Origin: Bedellia somnulentella
Taxonomy: Eukaryota; Arthropoda; Insecta; Lepidoptera; Bedelliidae
Direction of reading: 5' to 3'
DNA length: 64,000 nucleotides
Assembly: GCA_963576735.1 (NCBI GenBank)
Contig: OY755176.1
Coordinates: 9,223,423 to 9,287,422 of the forward strand
Part shown: one piece after another, positions 11,141 to 23,177 of the stretch
How the letters are laid out: each line of letters starts with the position of its first letter
How positions within the stretch are numbered: position 1 is the stretch's first letter
The notes under the pieces: generated by a model
Database searches by the model: none
What the model was told of the DNA's origin: nothing
What the model saw: only the letters and a program-made list of their open reading frames with translations
Translations under genes and position numbers: made by a program

Positions 11141-12477
11141 GAATGATAACGTGTAGTAAAGTTTTCTTTGAAATTGGGTTTAGTTATTATTCAATTCAAG
11201 TCGATGGTAAAACTTTTTTTGTGAGAGATTAGTAGTAGCTTTGTACCAACAGATGACGGGAAAACAACTAGTAATAAGTTGAGAAATACAGATTATATTT
11301 TTGATTCAATGTACGGAAAGTAGTATGATATGTCGCGACGGTACACCGAGTTATGTTTCACAGATTGTTAATCTATGCAGACTATCCGTCGAGACGGGAA
11401 AATTAAAAATTCTAGAAAAATGTTATTCTCTATTCTTTGTACAAGGACACGGAAGAGCCGGCGGTTGCGAAGTGTCCTTTTTTAATAACTTGGTTTTTGT
11501 TTCGCTGTTCAACGAACAGGACAAGATTCTCTTTGTTTCTAACTGCTTTTTCATTTATTTTGAGCATTAACAATACTTCGCGGCAAGTGACAGATAAACA
11601 AAGTGAATTTCGGAATATCATATTTTTTAATCTAACTTTAGTTTTATGGTTTGAACTAGTGTTCGACTTAAAGTTTACAAAACAAATGGTTTTGCGACAA
11701 AGATAGTTGTACAGTTATGTTTGTACTACTGCTATTTACAGACAAAACGCACACAATCATATGAATAAAATAAATAGTATTTCATCATTACAAAGTACGG
11801 TACGGTACGATAAAAATGATACATAAAAATAAAAACACGATGCCAACAAAGAGCAATTAGTTGATTCAAAGTTAATTATGTTCCAAAGGCATTTAAGAAG
11901 TAGTTGGCAAATAAATAATTTCACGCAATATTGTCCCGCAGGGAGTTGCGGCATGCCACTGTTATTGCAACCCCAACCCCCGCCCCCGTCATTCTGCCCC
12001 TAGCGCGACATTCTTACGTGACAACGATTTATCCTGCGTGTATTGTTCTCACTTAATGTATAGCCACTCTAACACCCTCCTTTTCTTAACTAGAGATTAT
12101 TATTCCGTAACATCCGAATAAAAACGTCTCCCATAAAAATCGTGTAAATAAACGCCGAGAGTGGATGTTAAATGTTTACGCAAATAATAGAGAATGCTCG
12201 ACGTAATGGAATCGGTCTCGACGAATAAATTAATGTTTTCTTTAGCGGGAACAGCGATTCATTGTTGCTTATTCAAATCGATTTGCGTTGTTGTTCTATT
12301 TGTTTATTGATTTTGCATCAACGATTATTTGCATTTTTATGGTTCAGTAGTTAATTGTTATTGGTAAGTCCTTGGAACTTGTAATAGTAGGATCCGTTGG
12401 GTCTACATCTGTGACTATTTTATGTGTATTCAAAGCTTAGATCAATTCATATTTTGAATGTTTTGTAATTCATAATA
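11141..12477. other. No gene recognised
   Basis: Several overlapping short open frames at 11301-11706 on both strands have no family resemblance and look like chance. 11940-12360 has a more even base composition and no repeat match; it could be host noncoding sequence. Confidence 0.5.
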
Positions 12478-12538
12478 TGAAAACCTCATGTGGGGATTAT
12501 TACTAATAAATAAAAGATAAATAAAGGAAAGAAAAACT
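12478..12538 (-). mobile_element. Family D end fragment
   Basis: Matches the family D end (AAACCTCATGTGGGGATTAT...AATAAAGGAAAGAAAA) in the orientation opposite to the 13218-13597 outer end. Confidence 0.7.
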
Positions 12539-12732
12539 CAATCATTTTTTAGATCAATTCAATTAGCCTTGGATATTATTTGATGTGTATTATGTTAAAT
12601 AAAAAAAATATATCATTGAGTTATTATCCCATAATACAAATTATACTTAGTTTGGGGCTATTTTGATCTGTGTGGTGTAATATGTTGTTTTACTTTATAA
12701 TCAATTCTTTCAATCAATTTCTTTCCCCAACA

Positions 12733-12795
12733 GCCTCCATGATATAGCGGCTATTACGTTTGGCTCTTATTCCGAGTTCGGTTCCCATTGGTACA
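12733..12795 (+). repeat. Possible tRNA-like SINE head
   Basis: CATGATATAGCGGCTAT and GAGTTCGGTTCCC have A-box and B-box character at suitable spacing. The downstream body matches nothing else here. Weak call. Confidence 0.3.
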
Positions 12796-13217
12796 CTTAC
12801 AAAATAAATTTGAATTCACTTATTCCAGTTCAGAAGATACATTTCAGGTTGAATCATATAATAAGTCGCAACAAAAGATGATTTCGTATTTATTTCACCG
12901 AGTTTGGAGTAGGCTGAAGCCTCTTAGTGGGACTGGTTTAAATTCGACAAATTCTTCAATAACATCATATCTTTCAGTCTAAATTTCTAAAGAACTTATG
13001 ATTGTTTTCATTTCATTTCAATTTCACTAAAATTTCTGATGTATGAATGCCGTTTAATTAGAATATAGTATTATATTAATATGCTATCATTATCAAAATC
13101 TATTTAAAACACACCTATTATTTGTACCCATGCAGTTATACCCACGATCATAAAATCCAAATAGTTAAAACGGCTACCTAGACCTGTATAATAAAAATTT
13201 CTGAAATAAGTGCTACA

Positions 13218-13597
13218 AATAAATAAAGGAAAGAAAAATTTCGACACAGGCGGGAATCGAACCCGCGACCTCGGGTATACGCCCCCGTCGCTCTGCCAAT
13301 TAAGCTACCGTCTCAATGGCTGCCAGCGCGAAATTTTTCTATCCTTTATTTCTTTTACACGTTTAAGTATTGTGTGCGTTTTCTACCCCCGAATTTTTAC
13401 TAATTCGGAAGGCCACTTGTCTACCTTTTCAGATAGAATGCAAATGTCGAAAACGCCAAACTATTACATAATTTAAATCTTTTTTGTTCATGAAAACCTG
13501 ATGGGGGGATTATTACTAATTAATAAAGAATAAATAAAGGAAAGAGAATTTATTAGTAATTATCCCCACATGAGGTTTTCATGAACAAAAAAGATTT
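13218..13597 (-). mobile_element. Family D retroposon, TSD-flanked
   Basis: Flanked by 14-bp perfect repeats AAATAAGTGCTACA (13204-13217 and 13598-13611). It holds a tRNA-like block (13243-13314), a middle segment shared with the 55743-56110 copy (CCTTTTCAGATAGAATGCAAA), and a duplicated inverted end (CATGAAAACCTGATGGGGGG... and CCCCACATGAGGTTTTCATG). Confidence 0.8.
13243..13314 (-). repeat. tRNA-like cloverleaf inside family D
   Basis: 72 bases. T arm GCGGGTTCGATTCCCGC is perfect and the D arm is largely intact. The acceptor GAGACGG / CCTGTGTC is partly mispaired and the anticodon stem is poor. The same block recurs at 43654-43726. It is a retroposon pol III-type module, probably not a working tRNA. 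Confidence 0.7.
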
Positions 13598-13744
13598 AAA
13601 TAAGTGCTACACTTTATAATTTTATTGAAATACTTGTAACAGTAACACAGGAATTCAAAATAATTAATGGACATAATGCATCCATTCAAGGACCGAATTG
13701 ATTTTTCCGACAAGATTAAGTTTCTAAGTATCTTAAACATCGCA

Positions 13745-13945
13745 ATGACACATTTGGACCAAACAGCAAGTGTGTAAAAAAAAGGTAGGCGTCCGAAGTA
13801 TGAAGAATAAAAGAGAAGGTATGAGTAGATTGGTGGATTTAGAACGAAGCCAGAGAGGTTTGTCACGATCGTACAAAGTGGCGATCGATAGTCTCTGCCT
13901 ACCTCAATGGGAACTAATTGCGTGAGTATATGTATGTATGTTAAT
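13745..13945 (+). mobile_element. LINE C 3' end
   Basis: Encodes the decayed last ~60 residues of LINE C protein (GVRSMKNKR, then SLCLPQWE) and the 3' module TCTCTGCCTACCTCAATGGG...GCGTGAGTATATGTATG. It is a short 5' truncation. Confidence 0.8.
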
Positions 13946-14244
13946 ACTTGTCTTCGATGGAATTAACTTTACAAAAAAAAAACCTAAATGAAGACATATT
14001 AACAAAAAAATTACCGACCACAAATTAACTCGCAATCTATTTAAAATTACATTGAAAAGCATGAAAAACTAGTTTTTGTCGTATGTTATTTAAACTACTT
14101 TTTATTTTTTGAGTAATGTTAACTGTGAGATGTATTTGTCAGCATGTGTGGATTCATTAATGTGTGCGCTAAAAATGTCACTCAATGCTTGTGCAAGAGA
14201 ACGCTACAAATGTATATTAAGTGTTTTTGTTTATTTCATTTTCA

Positions 14245-14700
14245 TCTATACATATAATAAATCTGTAGAAAAGTCATTTTTGTACATTGAAGAAATTGAA
14301 AAAAAAAATAGCCAGCGTGTGAACAGATAAGTAACAGAACCCATTTCCATCATTTTTTCAATTTTTGTCTGTTTGTCTGTTTGTCTGTTTATATGTTTGT
14401 TTGTGCGCACAAAACGTAAAATTTACGAATTCAATGCTGAAAATGTTTATATACAAAAATTATACGTAACATGAGGTATAACTTAGTTTTTGTTTCATCG
14501 AAATCGGTTCACTCTATCAAAAGATATGATTAATTTTGTGAGTTCAAGAAGAAAAATATTACGTTACGCAATTCAGTATAGTACTTGCAACGACATCTTA
14601 AGTCTAAATATAGAACTAATGTTGATAGTTGGAATCCAAAGTCCGATAGATGGCGTTGTGTAAAAATAAAATAAAGCAAAAATAAAATTTACTTTTTTTT
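14245..14700 (+). mobile_element. Helitron 5' region fragment
   Basis: Starts TCTATACATATAATAAATCT, like the 5' end at 17166, and has a TGTCTGTTTGTCTG run (14365-14390) in the same relative place. No CTAG 3' end was identified. Confidence 0.55.
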
Positions 14701-15035
14701 AGCCCCTTTAACCCCTTATTTTAAAGTCGGTTAAAGTAATAGAAGCTACAGGAAACAAGCAAGACGAAATTAATACAAGCTGCCAATGTCAAGTGAATTC
14801 GCCGACTATGAAAATAAGTAAAATGCTTTTAAATATTATCTTTACTTAGTTTCTTAAATTAGGCTTATTAATATTAATATATTATGTAAATAGTCTGCCT
14901 ATTAATAAATCCAATTTGGTGAGCAGAATTTTGAAATTCTTAGCCATTCTTTAAATGCACGTCACTTCACAACCAGTTTTCGTGAACGTTTATAATAAAA
15001 AACTGAATTTTGTCTTTTGTCTATATTAAACACCA

Positions 15036-15277
15036 AACCTCTCTGGCTTCGTTTACATCCATCAATCTTCTCATACATGCTCTTTTATTCTTCATACTGC
15101 GGACACCTGCCTTTTGAGCACGTTTTCTATTTGATCCAAATGAGTCCTCCGAGGTCGTCCCCTACTAACATTACCTTCACATTGGCGATAAAAAAAGTGT
15201 AAAGTACAAAGTGGCGATCGATAGTCTCTGCCTACCCCAATGGGAACTGACGGCGTGAGAATATGTATGTATGTATG
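15036..15277. mobile_element. LINE C 3' fragment with 5' inversion
   Basis: 15036-15190 is the reverse complement of LINE C coding sequence. 15197-15277 is the LINE C 3' end in plus orientation. Perfect 12-bp duplications TATTAAACACCA (15024-15035 and 15278-15289) flank the pair, so both parts arrived in one event. About 8 bases are lost between the two parts. This is the structure expected from twin priming. Confidence 0.85.
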
Positions 15278-15383
15278 TATTAAACACCAGAAACATAAGA
15301 CGACTTTTAAGTTCTACTTTTTTAAACACTAAAATGATGTAGTGACCTTAGTGACTAACCTTAATTTAGTTATATTTGCATAT

Positions 15384-15632
15384 TATACATACATATACTC
15401 ACGACTATAAATCCCTAGAAGAGGTAGCCAGAGCTAAGGAATTAGAAATACCTCAGCCACTTTTGGAAAATTTGAGTGGGGAAAAGATGGTAAAATAAAG
15501 GTTGTTGGGGATGGGTCTCCAACCGCATCGCCCAAAATTCCCTTAAGAACCCCCAATACCGTTAGTCGCCTCTTACGTACATCCACCGGAAGAAATGGGG
15601 TAGTGCTATTCTAAGCCGACACTACACAGCTA
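15384..15632 (-). mobile_element. SINE B, near full length
   Basis: The minus strand begins GCTGTGTAGTGTCGGCTTAG and ends with GGGATTTATAGTCGTGAGTA and a TATG-type tail. The middle contains GGCGATGCGGTTGGAGACCC. No tRNA-like promoter is visible in this family. Confidence 0.85.
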
Positions 15633-17165
15633 TTACAGTGCATATTATGCCACTGATAAATCGGATTATATCAATGTATTATCATAGTACAACCAACAAC
15701 CGTAAACCGTAATAATAGTAAAGTACCTTTTTTGAGCGGTTTTATTTGTCTTACCCCGTTTGTTTTATTCTTTCTTGAGTGAAATTTAGTAATTTAAATT
15801 TCACCCCCTTCCTGTCAACCGGTTAATATTTATTTTCGGAAGGAAAAGACGTGATGAGCTCGAAGCAAAGAGTGTTGAGCTCAAGGCCCGACCACCTGCG
15901 GCCATCAATAATAACTACCTATATATTGGAGGGTAACTGATTTTTCAACATACGTCATAGAACATTTGTCGGAAAGATTGGCTATGTCAGTCACATGAGA
16001 GCACATGAACACACTCTTAATAGCCGGATACCAGAAGTTGCTGTGGCCGAAATCGGGCGGGATTGATATATGATCTATATGCAAAATTCCAAAGTGTTAA
16101 AAACAAAAGGGCTTTATAAATACAATACAAGGTAGCGATCCATAATCTTTGGCTAACCCTGTAACTGTATCTAAATATACACTAATTCAAATGAGATACA
16201 CACAGTTACGACCTTTTATTATTTCAACTGGATACTCTAATTAATTAAATATCATTATGAAATACTCAATAGTTCCTACATCACAATAAGTGTCCGCATT
16301 AGATTTCGTTGGTTCTTTATTTTATTTCAAAAAGGTGATATACTCTTAACTAAACGACGTTTTTTTGGTCTCGACAATCACGCGAACGAAGTCGCGGGCA
16401 CAGCTAGTTTAACATAAATTAACAGCAACTTGTTTACTCGAAACACTAATCTTGCTAAAGCATCACCGCCATTTTGTCAGAATTAATAACCATAATCAAA
16501 GCGCCAAAAAGCAAACAAAAACAGACTCATTAAGAGTGCTCAAGCAAAACAAATGAATGTAAAAAAAAGTCTCAAGGCAAAGACAAAAAGCTGCAATGCC
16601 AACGTAATGGGGGCAAGTTTTGGCGGGAAACACTTTAGTTAAATATTCGCTAATGGAAATGGAAGTCAGCCAGGACCCTAGCTGGTGTAGTTTGTTTTTG
16701 ATTCACTCTAACATAGGGTAGTTGCCAAATAGGAATGTTACTTTTGTTTAAGTGGTTCGTCGCGGTGCAGACGTAGTCGGCCGTATTAATCTGGGAATGT
16801 CCGCTAGGCTTTCGTTTTCACAGTTTGCATAGCAGACTTTAACTTCAGTTTTCGTTATAGCCTACTCTTTGTCATGTCATGACATGACCGAACTGTTTGT
16901 TGTTTTAATTACTTTCCGTACTTTATTAAATAAGACATAGAGATATAGTGAATCTTCTATATATAGGTTTGAAAAACCACTCACTTTAACGTTAACTACG
17001 ATATCTCAAAATCTGAAACACCTACAAATATGAAATTTCGCAGGTAGCTTCCTTATACAATGAAAAATACCGCTGTGTTTTATCAAAGTCAAACTTAGAG
17101 GGGTAAACAGAGATTTAAATAATGTTTTTTTTTTCGATTATAGCTTTGGTTGTATTAAAACGATA
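15633..17165. other. No gene; one Helitron 3' end
   Basis: Apart from the Helitron end at 16355-16407 nothing is recognised. 16590-16860 is less AT-rich and could be host noncoding sequence. An 18-bp palindrome GTCATGTCATGACATGAC lies at 16871-16888. Confidence 0.5.
16355..16407 (+). mobile_element. Helitron 3' terminus
   Basis: Ends GAACGAAGTCGCGGGCACAG then CTAG at 16404-16407 followed by T, the CTRR|T signature of Helitrons. The matching 5' end was not found. Confidence 0.6.
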
Positions 17166-18127
17166 TCTATACTTATAATAAATCTGTAGAGAGGTCAATT
17201 CTGTACATGAAATATATTTTCAATACAATCATCAGGTGGTGATTAGGGATCGATACTGATGCCAAAAATGCAATCAGTAAAATTTTTGTCTGTCTGTCTG
17301 TTTGTCTGTCGGTTTGTATGTTCCTTATGGAAACAAAAACTACTCGACGGATTTTAACGAAACTTGGTACAATTATTCTTCATACACCGGCACAGGTTTT
17401 TGTATACTCTCCAGCAGAGTAGTAAAGGGGAATTTTGGGAAATTTTGGGAAAACGGGAGAAGTTAATCCAATTTTTAAGCTTCCGTCGCGTGTGCAGCCT
17501 CAATGGTTAAACTTACATAGAAATCATGTGTGACGGAAATATTTTTCATAAAATTATCTAAGAAAAAATCCTCAGCAGTTTATGTCTATCTTTTACGGTT
17601 GACTCACAATAACACGTGTAATTCCTGATAGCTTAGCAGTTCGGATCATTCTGATTATATTTGTTTACTCTTACGTTTGTAAACCTCTCACTCATACCAA
17701 ATTTAAAAAAGTAACATTATTACCTATTCAATAAAAAAAGAATCATAGAAATCGGTAGACAAACACCGAAATTATACATAAAATAAGCCATCGCGCCCGT
17801 GATCAAAACCGAATCTTTACTAATTTACATATAACATAATAGATGGCGCTAGTAGCTGCATCCTACATCACGTAATGATTTATTTTTTAGATTGTTTTAA
17901 ATACTTCATAGCGTTATATTCCAAAATTTGCAATTGAACGGAAATACTGAACCGTTCATCAAAGCGCATTTAAAATCACCAAACTACATTGTTTAGGGAG
18001 TGCTATAAATTTAATAAATTGAAAACATTGCGCTGAATTTCACAATGCTTGAGCAGTGACTGAAGAAAGAAACCTCAGATATTTGAAAAAACAATGCTAC
18101 CCGTGCGAAGCTGGGACGCTCCACTAG
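17166..18127 (+). mobile_element. Non-autonomous Helitron with both termini
   Basis: Begins TCTATACTTATAATAAATC after A17165 and ends GAAGCTGGGACGCTCCACTAG before T18128. That gives the TC...CTAG structure inserted between A and T. The 962 bases hold no helicase motif. A TGTC-rich stretch (17288-17312) follows the 5' end. Confidence 0.75.
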
Positions 18128-18289
18128 TAAGTTAATAAAAACTCAAAAGATATGGAAAATAAAAAAGTTCACATTTCCACTAAAAGTAAAATAGGGCATT
18201 AATAAGTTCAATTATATAATTGTCATTGAAATACCATGGAACTGGAAATTCGGTACAGTAAAATGTTTATCAGCACTCATAAGCACAAG

Positions 18290-18632
18290 CATCATGTTGT
18301 TCGTGATTATGTGTCAAAGATGACGTAGTATGCAAGATATAAAAATATTTTAAGGTAGATTGGGCACATAGAGTGGATGGATGAAAGTAAAGTGGCGAAA
18401 GATGTATTAGACCATGGTGGATGGTATTGTTAGTAGAGGATGGCCACGCCAGACATTTAAAGACCAAATATAAAAAATTCTTACAAAACCTGAATTGAGA
18501 ACAATTAAACACCCTGTAATAGAAGAGAAATGAATGTTAGGAAAGCAAGAGTTATATGCCAGAATAGTGAATAGTGGCGATTTATATTCTCTGCCTACAC
18601 GAATGGAAATAATAGGCGTGAGTATAAGTATA
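18290..18632 (+). mobile_element. Degenerate LINE C 3' region
   Basis: Matches the LINE C end across worn coding sequence (GGGCACATAGAGTGGATGGA, TAGAGGATGGCCACGCCAG) to CTCTGCCTACACGAATGG and GGCGTGAGTATAAG. Many changes indicate an old copy. Confidence 0.6.
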
Positions 18633-18718
18633 AGTTAAGGTTGCATAACTGGTTTTGCATAGACATTCATTTTATTATGTTCGTAAATAGATTTTAATTT
18701 TATTTCGCCTCTGCCTAG

Positions 18719-18915
18719 CGACTAAGCGACTAAGGATATTGAGGTTCTTAATGGATTTTTGGGCGATGCAGTTGGAGAGCCATCACCAACAACCCTTATT
18801 TTTCTATAATTTACCACCTCACCTTCGAAAAGTGGCTCATGAATTTCTTATTTAAAAGCTCTGGCTACCCCTTTAAGGGATTTATAGCCGTGAGTATCTG
18901 CATGTTTGTATATGT
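18719..18915 (+). mobile_element. SINE B, 5'-truncated
   Basis: Starts within GCGACTAAG and runs through GGCGATGCAGTTGGAG to GGGATTTATAGCCGTGAGTA. Confidence 0.7.
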
Positions 18916-19052
18916 ACTATATTTGTGCATTTAATCCATTTAAGTAACAATTCGAATATTGCTTACATTTATTTATAACTTACTTTGCATTGGGGGTACG
19001 ACATGCGTATATTATTAGTATAGTAAATAATCAATAGGTACTCATTTTTGTA

Positions 19053-19372
19053 GCTGTGTAGTGCCAGCTTAGAATAGCACTACCCCATTTCTTCCGGTGG
19101 GTGAACGTAAGAGGTGACTAACGGTATTGGTGCTCTGAATCACCAATAACCCTTAAAGGGGTAGCCAGAGCTAGGAAATTAGAAATTCCTCAGACACTTT
19201 TGGAAGTTTCGTGGGGAAAAGATGGTGAAATAAAGGTTGTTGGTTATGGGTCTCCAACCGCATCGCCCAAAAATCCCTTAAAAGCCCAAATACCGTTAGT
19301 CGCCTCTTACGTACACCCACCGGAAGAAATGGGGTAGTCTTATTCTAAGCCGACACTACACAGCAATTATTA
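19053..19372. mobile_element. Fold-back pair of SINE B heads
   Basis: 19053-19140 is a SINE B head on plus. 19141-19372 is a longer SINE B on minus without its tail. The outer ends are therefore inverted copies of GCTGTGTAGTG. The junction is itself palindromic (GGTATTGGTG ... CACCAATAACC). Confidence 0.8.
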
Positions 19373-20793
19373 CACAGCAGCAATATTTGATACAACCTTA
19401 GACAGCGCTTTCACTCGCGTAACTTTTCATATTTTCATGCATGCATCCGAAGACATTAATCGATTGAAAGAAATTATCACGTCAATACATCAATATTTAT
19501 ACACCTTTAAATTGATCCAATTAAGTGTCAAAATAAATAGTTGGTAAACGAAAAATATATGTCCTCTTGTTTCATGTCAGTTTAGCTTTTCGAGTGTGAG
19601 AGAAGTTTAAGTAGTACTTTATTGTGTGTTAATATGATAATATAAGATAAAATAATTTATTCAGTCCAAAATGCCTACTTCATGTTATAACTAAATATAC
19701 AACACAAACAAAGTTCCAGGTAAGGCATACTTAAGTAGGTTCATTGACGCCATAATAGGTCGAGCCTGTGCTATGGACGCCAATTTCCAAAGGAAAATTT
19801 ATAACATTCACTTAAAAATTAACAAGATACATTATATATACAAAAACAAATTAAAATAGGGCAGTGCTAAAATGTCGTAAAAGTCGTCATAAATAATTAG
19901 AACTTGGCTTTCTAATTATTTATGACGACTTTCTAATTATTATTGACTTATTCTGCTTTTCGAAGCAGCGCTGCAAGAAAATGTTCTTACTTATTTTAAA
20001 AAGTCTTTAATGTGTGTGTATATTATTAATTATTATAATTATTGATTAAATTTATCTGAAGAATGTTGTGTATTTACTTGTGTCTATTTATGTTCGTTGT
20101 GGTTGTTATACTTTTTCATATTTTATTTCTGTTTTTCTTGTTGTATTTCTGTAACGATAACTTTTTTGTATTGATTGTTTTTGTTACCTATCTGTGAGAA
20201 AAGTTAAGGAGATACCAAAATTTATTTACTTATGTTCTATATGTTGTTATTTTATATTCTTTTTGCTATTTCTGTTTTTTCTCCTTAATAAATAAATAAA
20301 TAAATATTTAATACATGGTGTGACTTATTTATCAGAACGAACAATTAACCTCTTTCAAATACATTATGTAACCATTTAATTTACAAATTGTTATCTGAAT
20401 GTTCCGTTTATTAAAAAACGAATACCCCAACGTATAAAAATCACTTAAAGGAGGGAGAAAAGTAATTTAATTCACTTAATAGAGACACTATCCTCAGTGG
20501 CCAAAGCTTTAAGAGAAATAACTCGGGAAAAATGTGGCCAAATCTCCCTCAAGGACTTAATTCGACTTATTAATATCAGCGGAGGAAAAAAGCTATATAT
20601 TTTGGCGAGGTCGCCACTGAACTGAAATCAGGTGCTTTTTACTGCTCATGTGATTTAGATGGTAACTTGATAATAACAGTTTCGGTAAGTTTTATTTGGT
20701 TCTGACGTACAATTCATATTTGACAGTGATTTATATGGTTTCAAATATATATTATTATTATTGCAAAAGTGTTATAGCATAGATAAATATACT
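19373..20793. other. No gene recognised
   Basis: AT-rich. Contains the hairpin at 19881-19931 and an (AATA)n run near 20288-20306. 20470-20670 is more balanced in composition, but its reading frame closes quickly. Confidence 0.5.
19881..19931. repeat. Perfect 21-bp hairpin
   Basis: Arms 19881-19901 and 19911-19931 are exact reverse complements (AGTCGTCATAAATAATTAGA) around a 9-base loop. Confidence 0.9.
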
Positions 20794-20990
20794 CGCTCAT
20801 AGCTATAAATTTCAAAAGGTGTAGCCTAGGTTAGTAATATAGAATTCTTTTAAAAAGTTAAGGGAACCAATTTTAATGGTTAGTGATGGGTCTCTAAGAT
20901 ACCCTAAATCACCTCGTATTTATACTAGCAGCCTCGGGAAGAAATAGGTTAACGCTACTCTTAGCCAATACTATACAGCTTAAAAACCAC
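20794..20990 (-). mobile_element. Old degenerate SINE B
   Basis: Recognisable pieces in order on minus: GCTGTATAGTATTGGC, GAGACCCATCACTAACCATT, ATTTATAGCTATGAGCGAG. Much more diverged than other copies. Confidence 0.6.
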
Positions 20991-21556
20991 TGAAATGAAT
21001 TCACATATTAAACAAACGGATTTTTAATTTGTTGGTTCATCAAGTTTGCCACTATTTCCCATTAAATATTGTATTAAAATTTAAAAATGAAATTGGGCCC
21101 TTTTTTTATTTCATGTTTTATACATTTAATTTGCTGAACATCAATCAGAAAAGTAGCCAGTCAAAAACTGAAACGTAATTTCGCGGCCAAAAGTCGCGCG
21201 GCGCAAAAATTTCATTAGCAAGTTTTATACGAGGCTTTCTGAGGGAAATTGATTTTTATTCACGAAGCCAGGTGGTAATGGTTGTTGTTTTGTTTTGAAT
21301 TCAAGAGGCCGCGTTATTTGCAATTATCGTCCCGAAGTTTTCCTGTTGCTCAAAAACCAAACTAATTTTAGAGTAGTACATAATTTGTTTGTGTTTCTGA
21401 AAATGCTAAATTGTTATAACATAAACTGAATTATTTAGGGCTGTTACTAAGTTTTATTTTTTTGTAAAAAAAATGTCCATATAAATTATCGTGTGTGTAT
21501 GTACACGTTTACTTTGAAATAGATTATTAATAATATAAATAATATCTATATGTATG
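20991..21556. other. No gene recognised
   Basis: 21170-21360 has higher GC (GGCCAAAAGTCGCGCGGCGC) and no repeat match. It may be host noncoding sequence. Confidence 0.5.
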
Positions 21557-21735
21557 CATACATATACTTACGCCATTATTTTCCATTGTAGTAGGTAGAG
21601 ACTATCGTTCGCTATTTCGCAAGATCCTGGCAATCTTCTCAAGCGTCTTTCACATCCATAAATCTTTTCATACTTACATTTTTTTTCTTCATACTCGGAC
21701 GCCTTCATTTTTGAGCATACTCCCAATTTGGTCCT
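21557..21735 (-). mobile_element. LINE C 3' end, degenerate
   Basis: Minus strand carries the LINE C end (GACGCTTGAGAAGATTGCCA, AGTCTCTACCTACTAC). The tail is on the low-coordinate side. Confidence 0.65.
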
Positions 21736-22352
21736 ATACACTCACATTGGTATTGGAGGTACTTCCTTAATAGTGAAACTAAAATCTTAAGATATAAGTA
21801 ATATCAGATTACGTAAAGAATTTTACAAAATATATTGTACATAAAACTGTGGTGGTATTTTATTACTGCTGGAGTTAGATATTTTTGTAATTGGGACTTA
21901 AGTCTTGAGGTAAAAATGCGCGGGTCAACCAGTATATATGTTACCGGAAATGTATGAAATCAAGGAATTGTATAAAAATCCTAGGAAATGTGTACAATTC
22001 CGACACTACTTAGGAAATGTATAAAATATTGTTTGAAAACCTATTTAATGCTTAGATATCCTAGGAAATGTATAAATTTCCTCGGAATTGTATATAATTC
22101 CAATATCGTATTAGGAAATGTATGAAGTAAATGTTTTCTGTAATTAAACACGTTTTAATAATATTTTTTAATTGTAGCACTTATTGAGCGGGTAATAGTC
22201 ATACCGTAAAATATGTTCATATTATCTTACTAATTCAAACTTCTAAAATCAACTATCTATTAACTTTTAACGTATCACAAAATCAACTTATATTTAATCT
22301 TATAAAATCATTTTGGCAAGTAATCAGTTTGATAATTAAGTAATTATAATTT

Positions 22353-22601
22353 GCTGTGTAGTGTCGGCTTAGAATAGCACTACCCCATTTCTTCCAGTGG
22401 GTGTACGTAAGAGGCGACTAACGGTATTGGGGCTATTAAGGGATTTTTGGGCGATGCGGTTGGAGACCCATCACCAACAACCTTTATTTTTACCATCCTT
22501 TCCCCACTCTACTTTCCAAAAGTGGCCGAGGAACTTCTAGTTCCTCAGCTCTGGCTACCCTTTGTAGGGATTTACAGCCGTGAGTATATGTATGTATGTA
22601 T
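22353..22601 (+). mobile_element. SINE B, full length
   Basis: Runs from GCTGTGTAGTGTCGGCTTAG to GGGATTTACAGCCGTGAGTA and (TATG)n. Its last ~40 bases are included in the tandem duplication at 22561-22882. Confidence 0.85.
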
Positions 22602-22882
22602 AAATGTCACAGTATAAAAATGACGACGTGATAGTTCAATGGGTAGAACACCGATTAACGTGCAAGCGACTGGTGTTCAAATCCCGGGTCGGGCCTACAC
22701 CAATTTATCTTTTCTAAACTTTTCTTTGTAGGGATTTACAGCCGTGAGTATATGTATGTATGTATAAATGTCACAGTATAAAAATGACGACGTGATAGTT
22801 CAATGGGTAGAACACCGATTAACGTGCAAGCGACTGGTGTTCAAATCCCGGGTCGGGCCTACACCAATTTATCTTTTCTAAA
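22561..22882 (+). repeat. Tandem duplication of a SINE B/SINE A junction
   Basis: 22561-22718 and 22725-22882 appear identical, giving a 164-base period. Each copy holds the SINE B tail, a short spacer, and the SINE A tRNA-like head. Identity over 158 bases implies a recent event or an assembly artefact. Confidence 0.85.
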
Positions 22883-23157
22883 GACATATGTGTGGTTAAT
22901 TTACCATGATTGTTAACGGTGAGTGAAAACATCGTGAGGAAACCCACATGACTGAGTTGTACTTAGTCATGTGACAGTGTATTCGTACAAAACGGCGATA
23001 GGCCTGCCCCTATCACGTGAGTACACTGTCTATGCAAAACGTGGGTACACTGAACACCAGGTGACAAAGTCACGTGATGTTCAGAACTATTAGTACCTCT
23101 GCCAACCCCTTCGGGGATATTCGGCGTGAACGTTTATGTTATGTCTATGTTATGCAT
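22622..23157 (+). mobile_element. SINE A with duplicated head
   Basis: The head at 22622-22718 is truncated by the duplication. The second head at 22786 continues into a full body and the end CCAACCCCTTCGGGGATATT, GTTTATGTTATG. Confidence 0.8.
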
Positions 23158-23177
23158 TACAAAAATAAATCTTTAAA

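Noticed and set aside
11301..11706. Overlapping open frames on both strands
   Set aside because: No motif, domain or splice context; length is expected by chance.
13243..13314. tRNA gene on minus
   Set aside because: Anticodon stem is poor, the acceptor is partly mispaired, and the block is a repeated part of a mobile family with target duplications.
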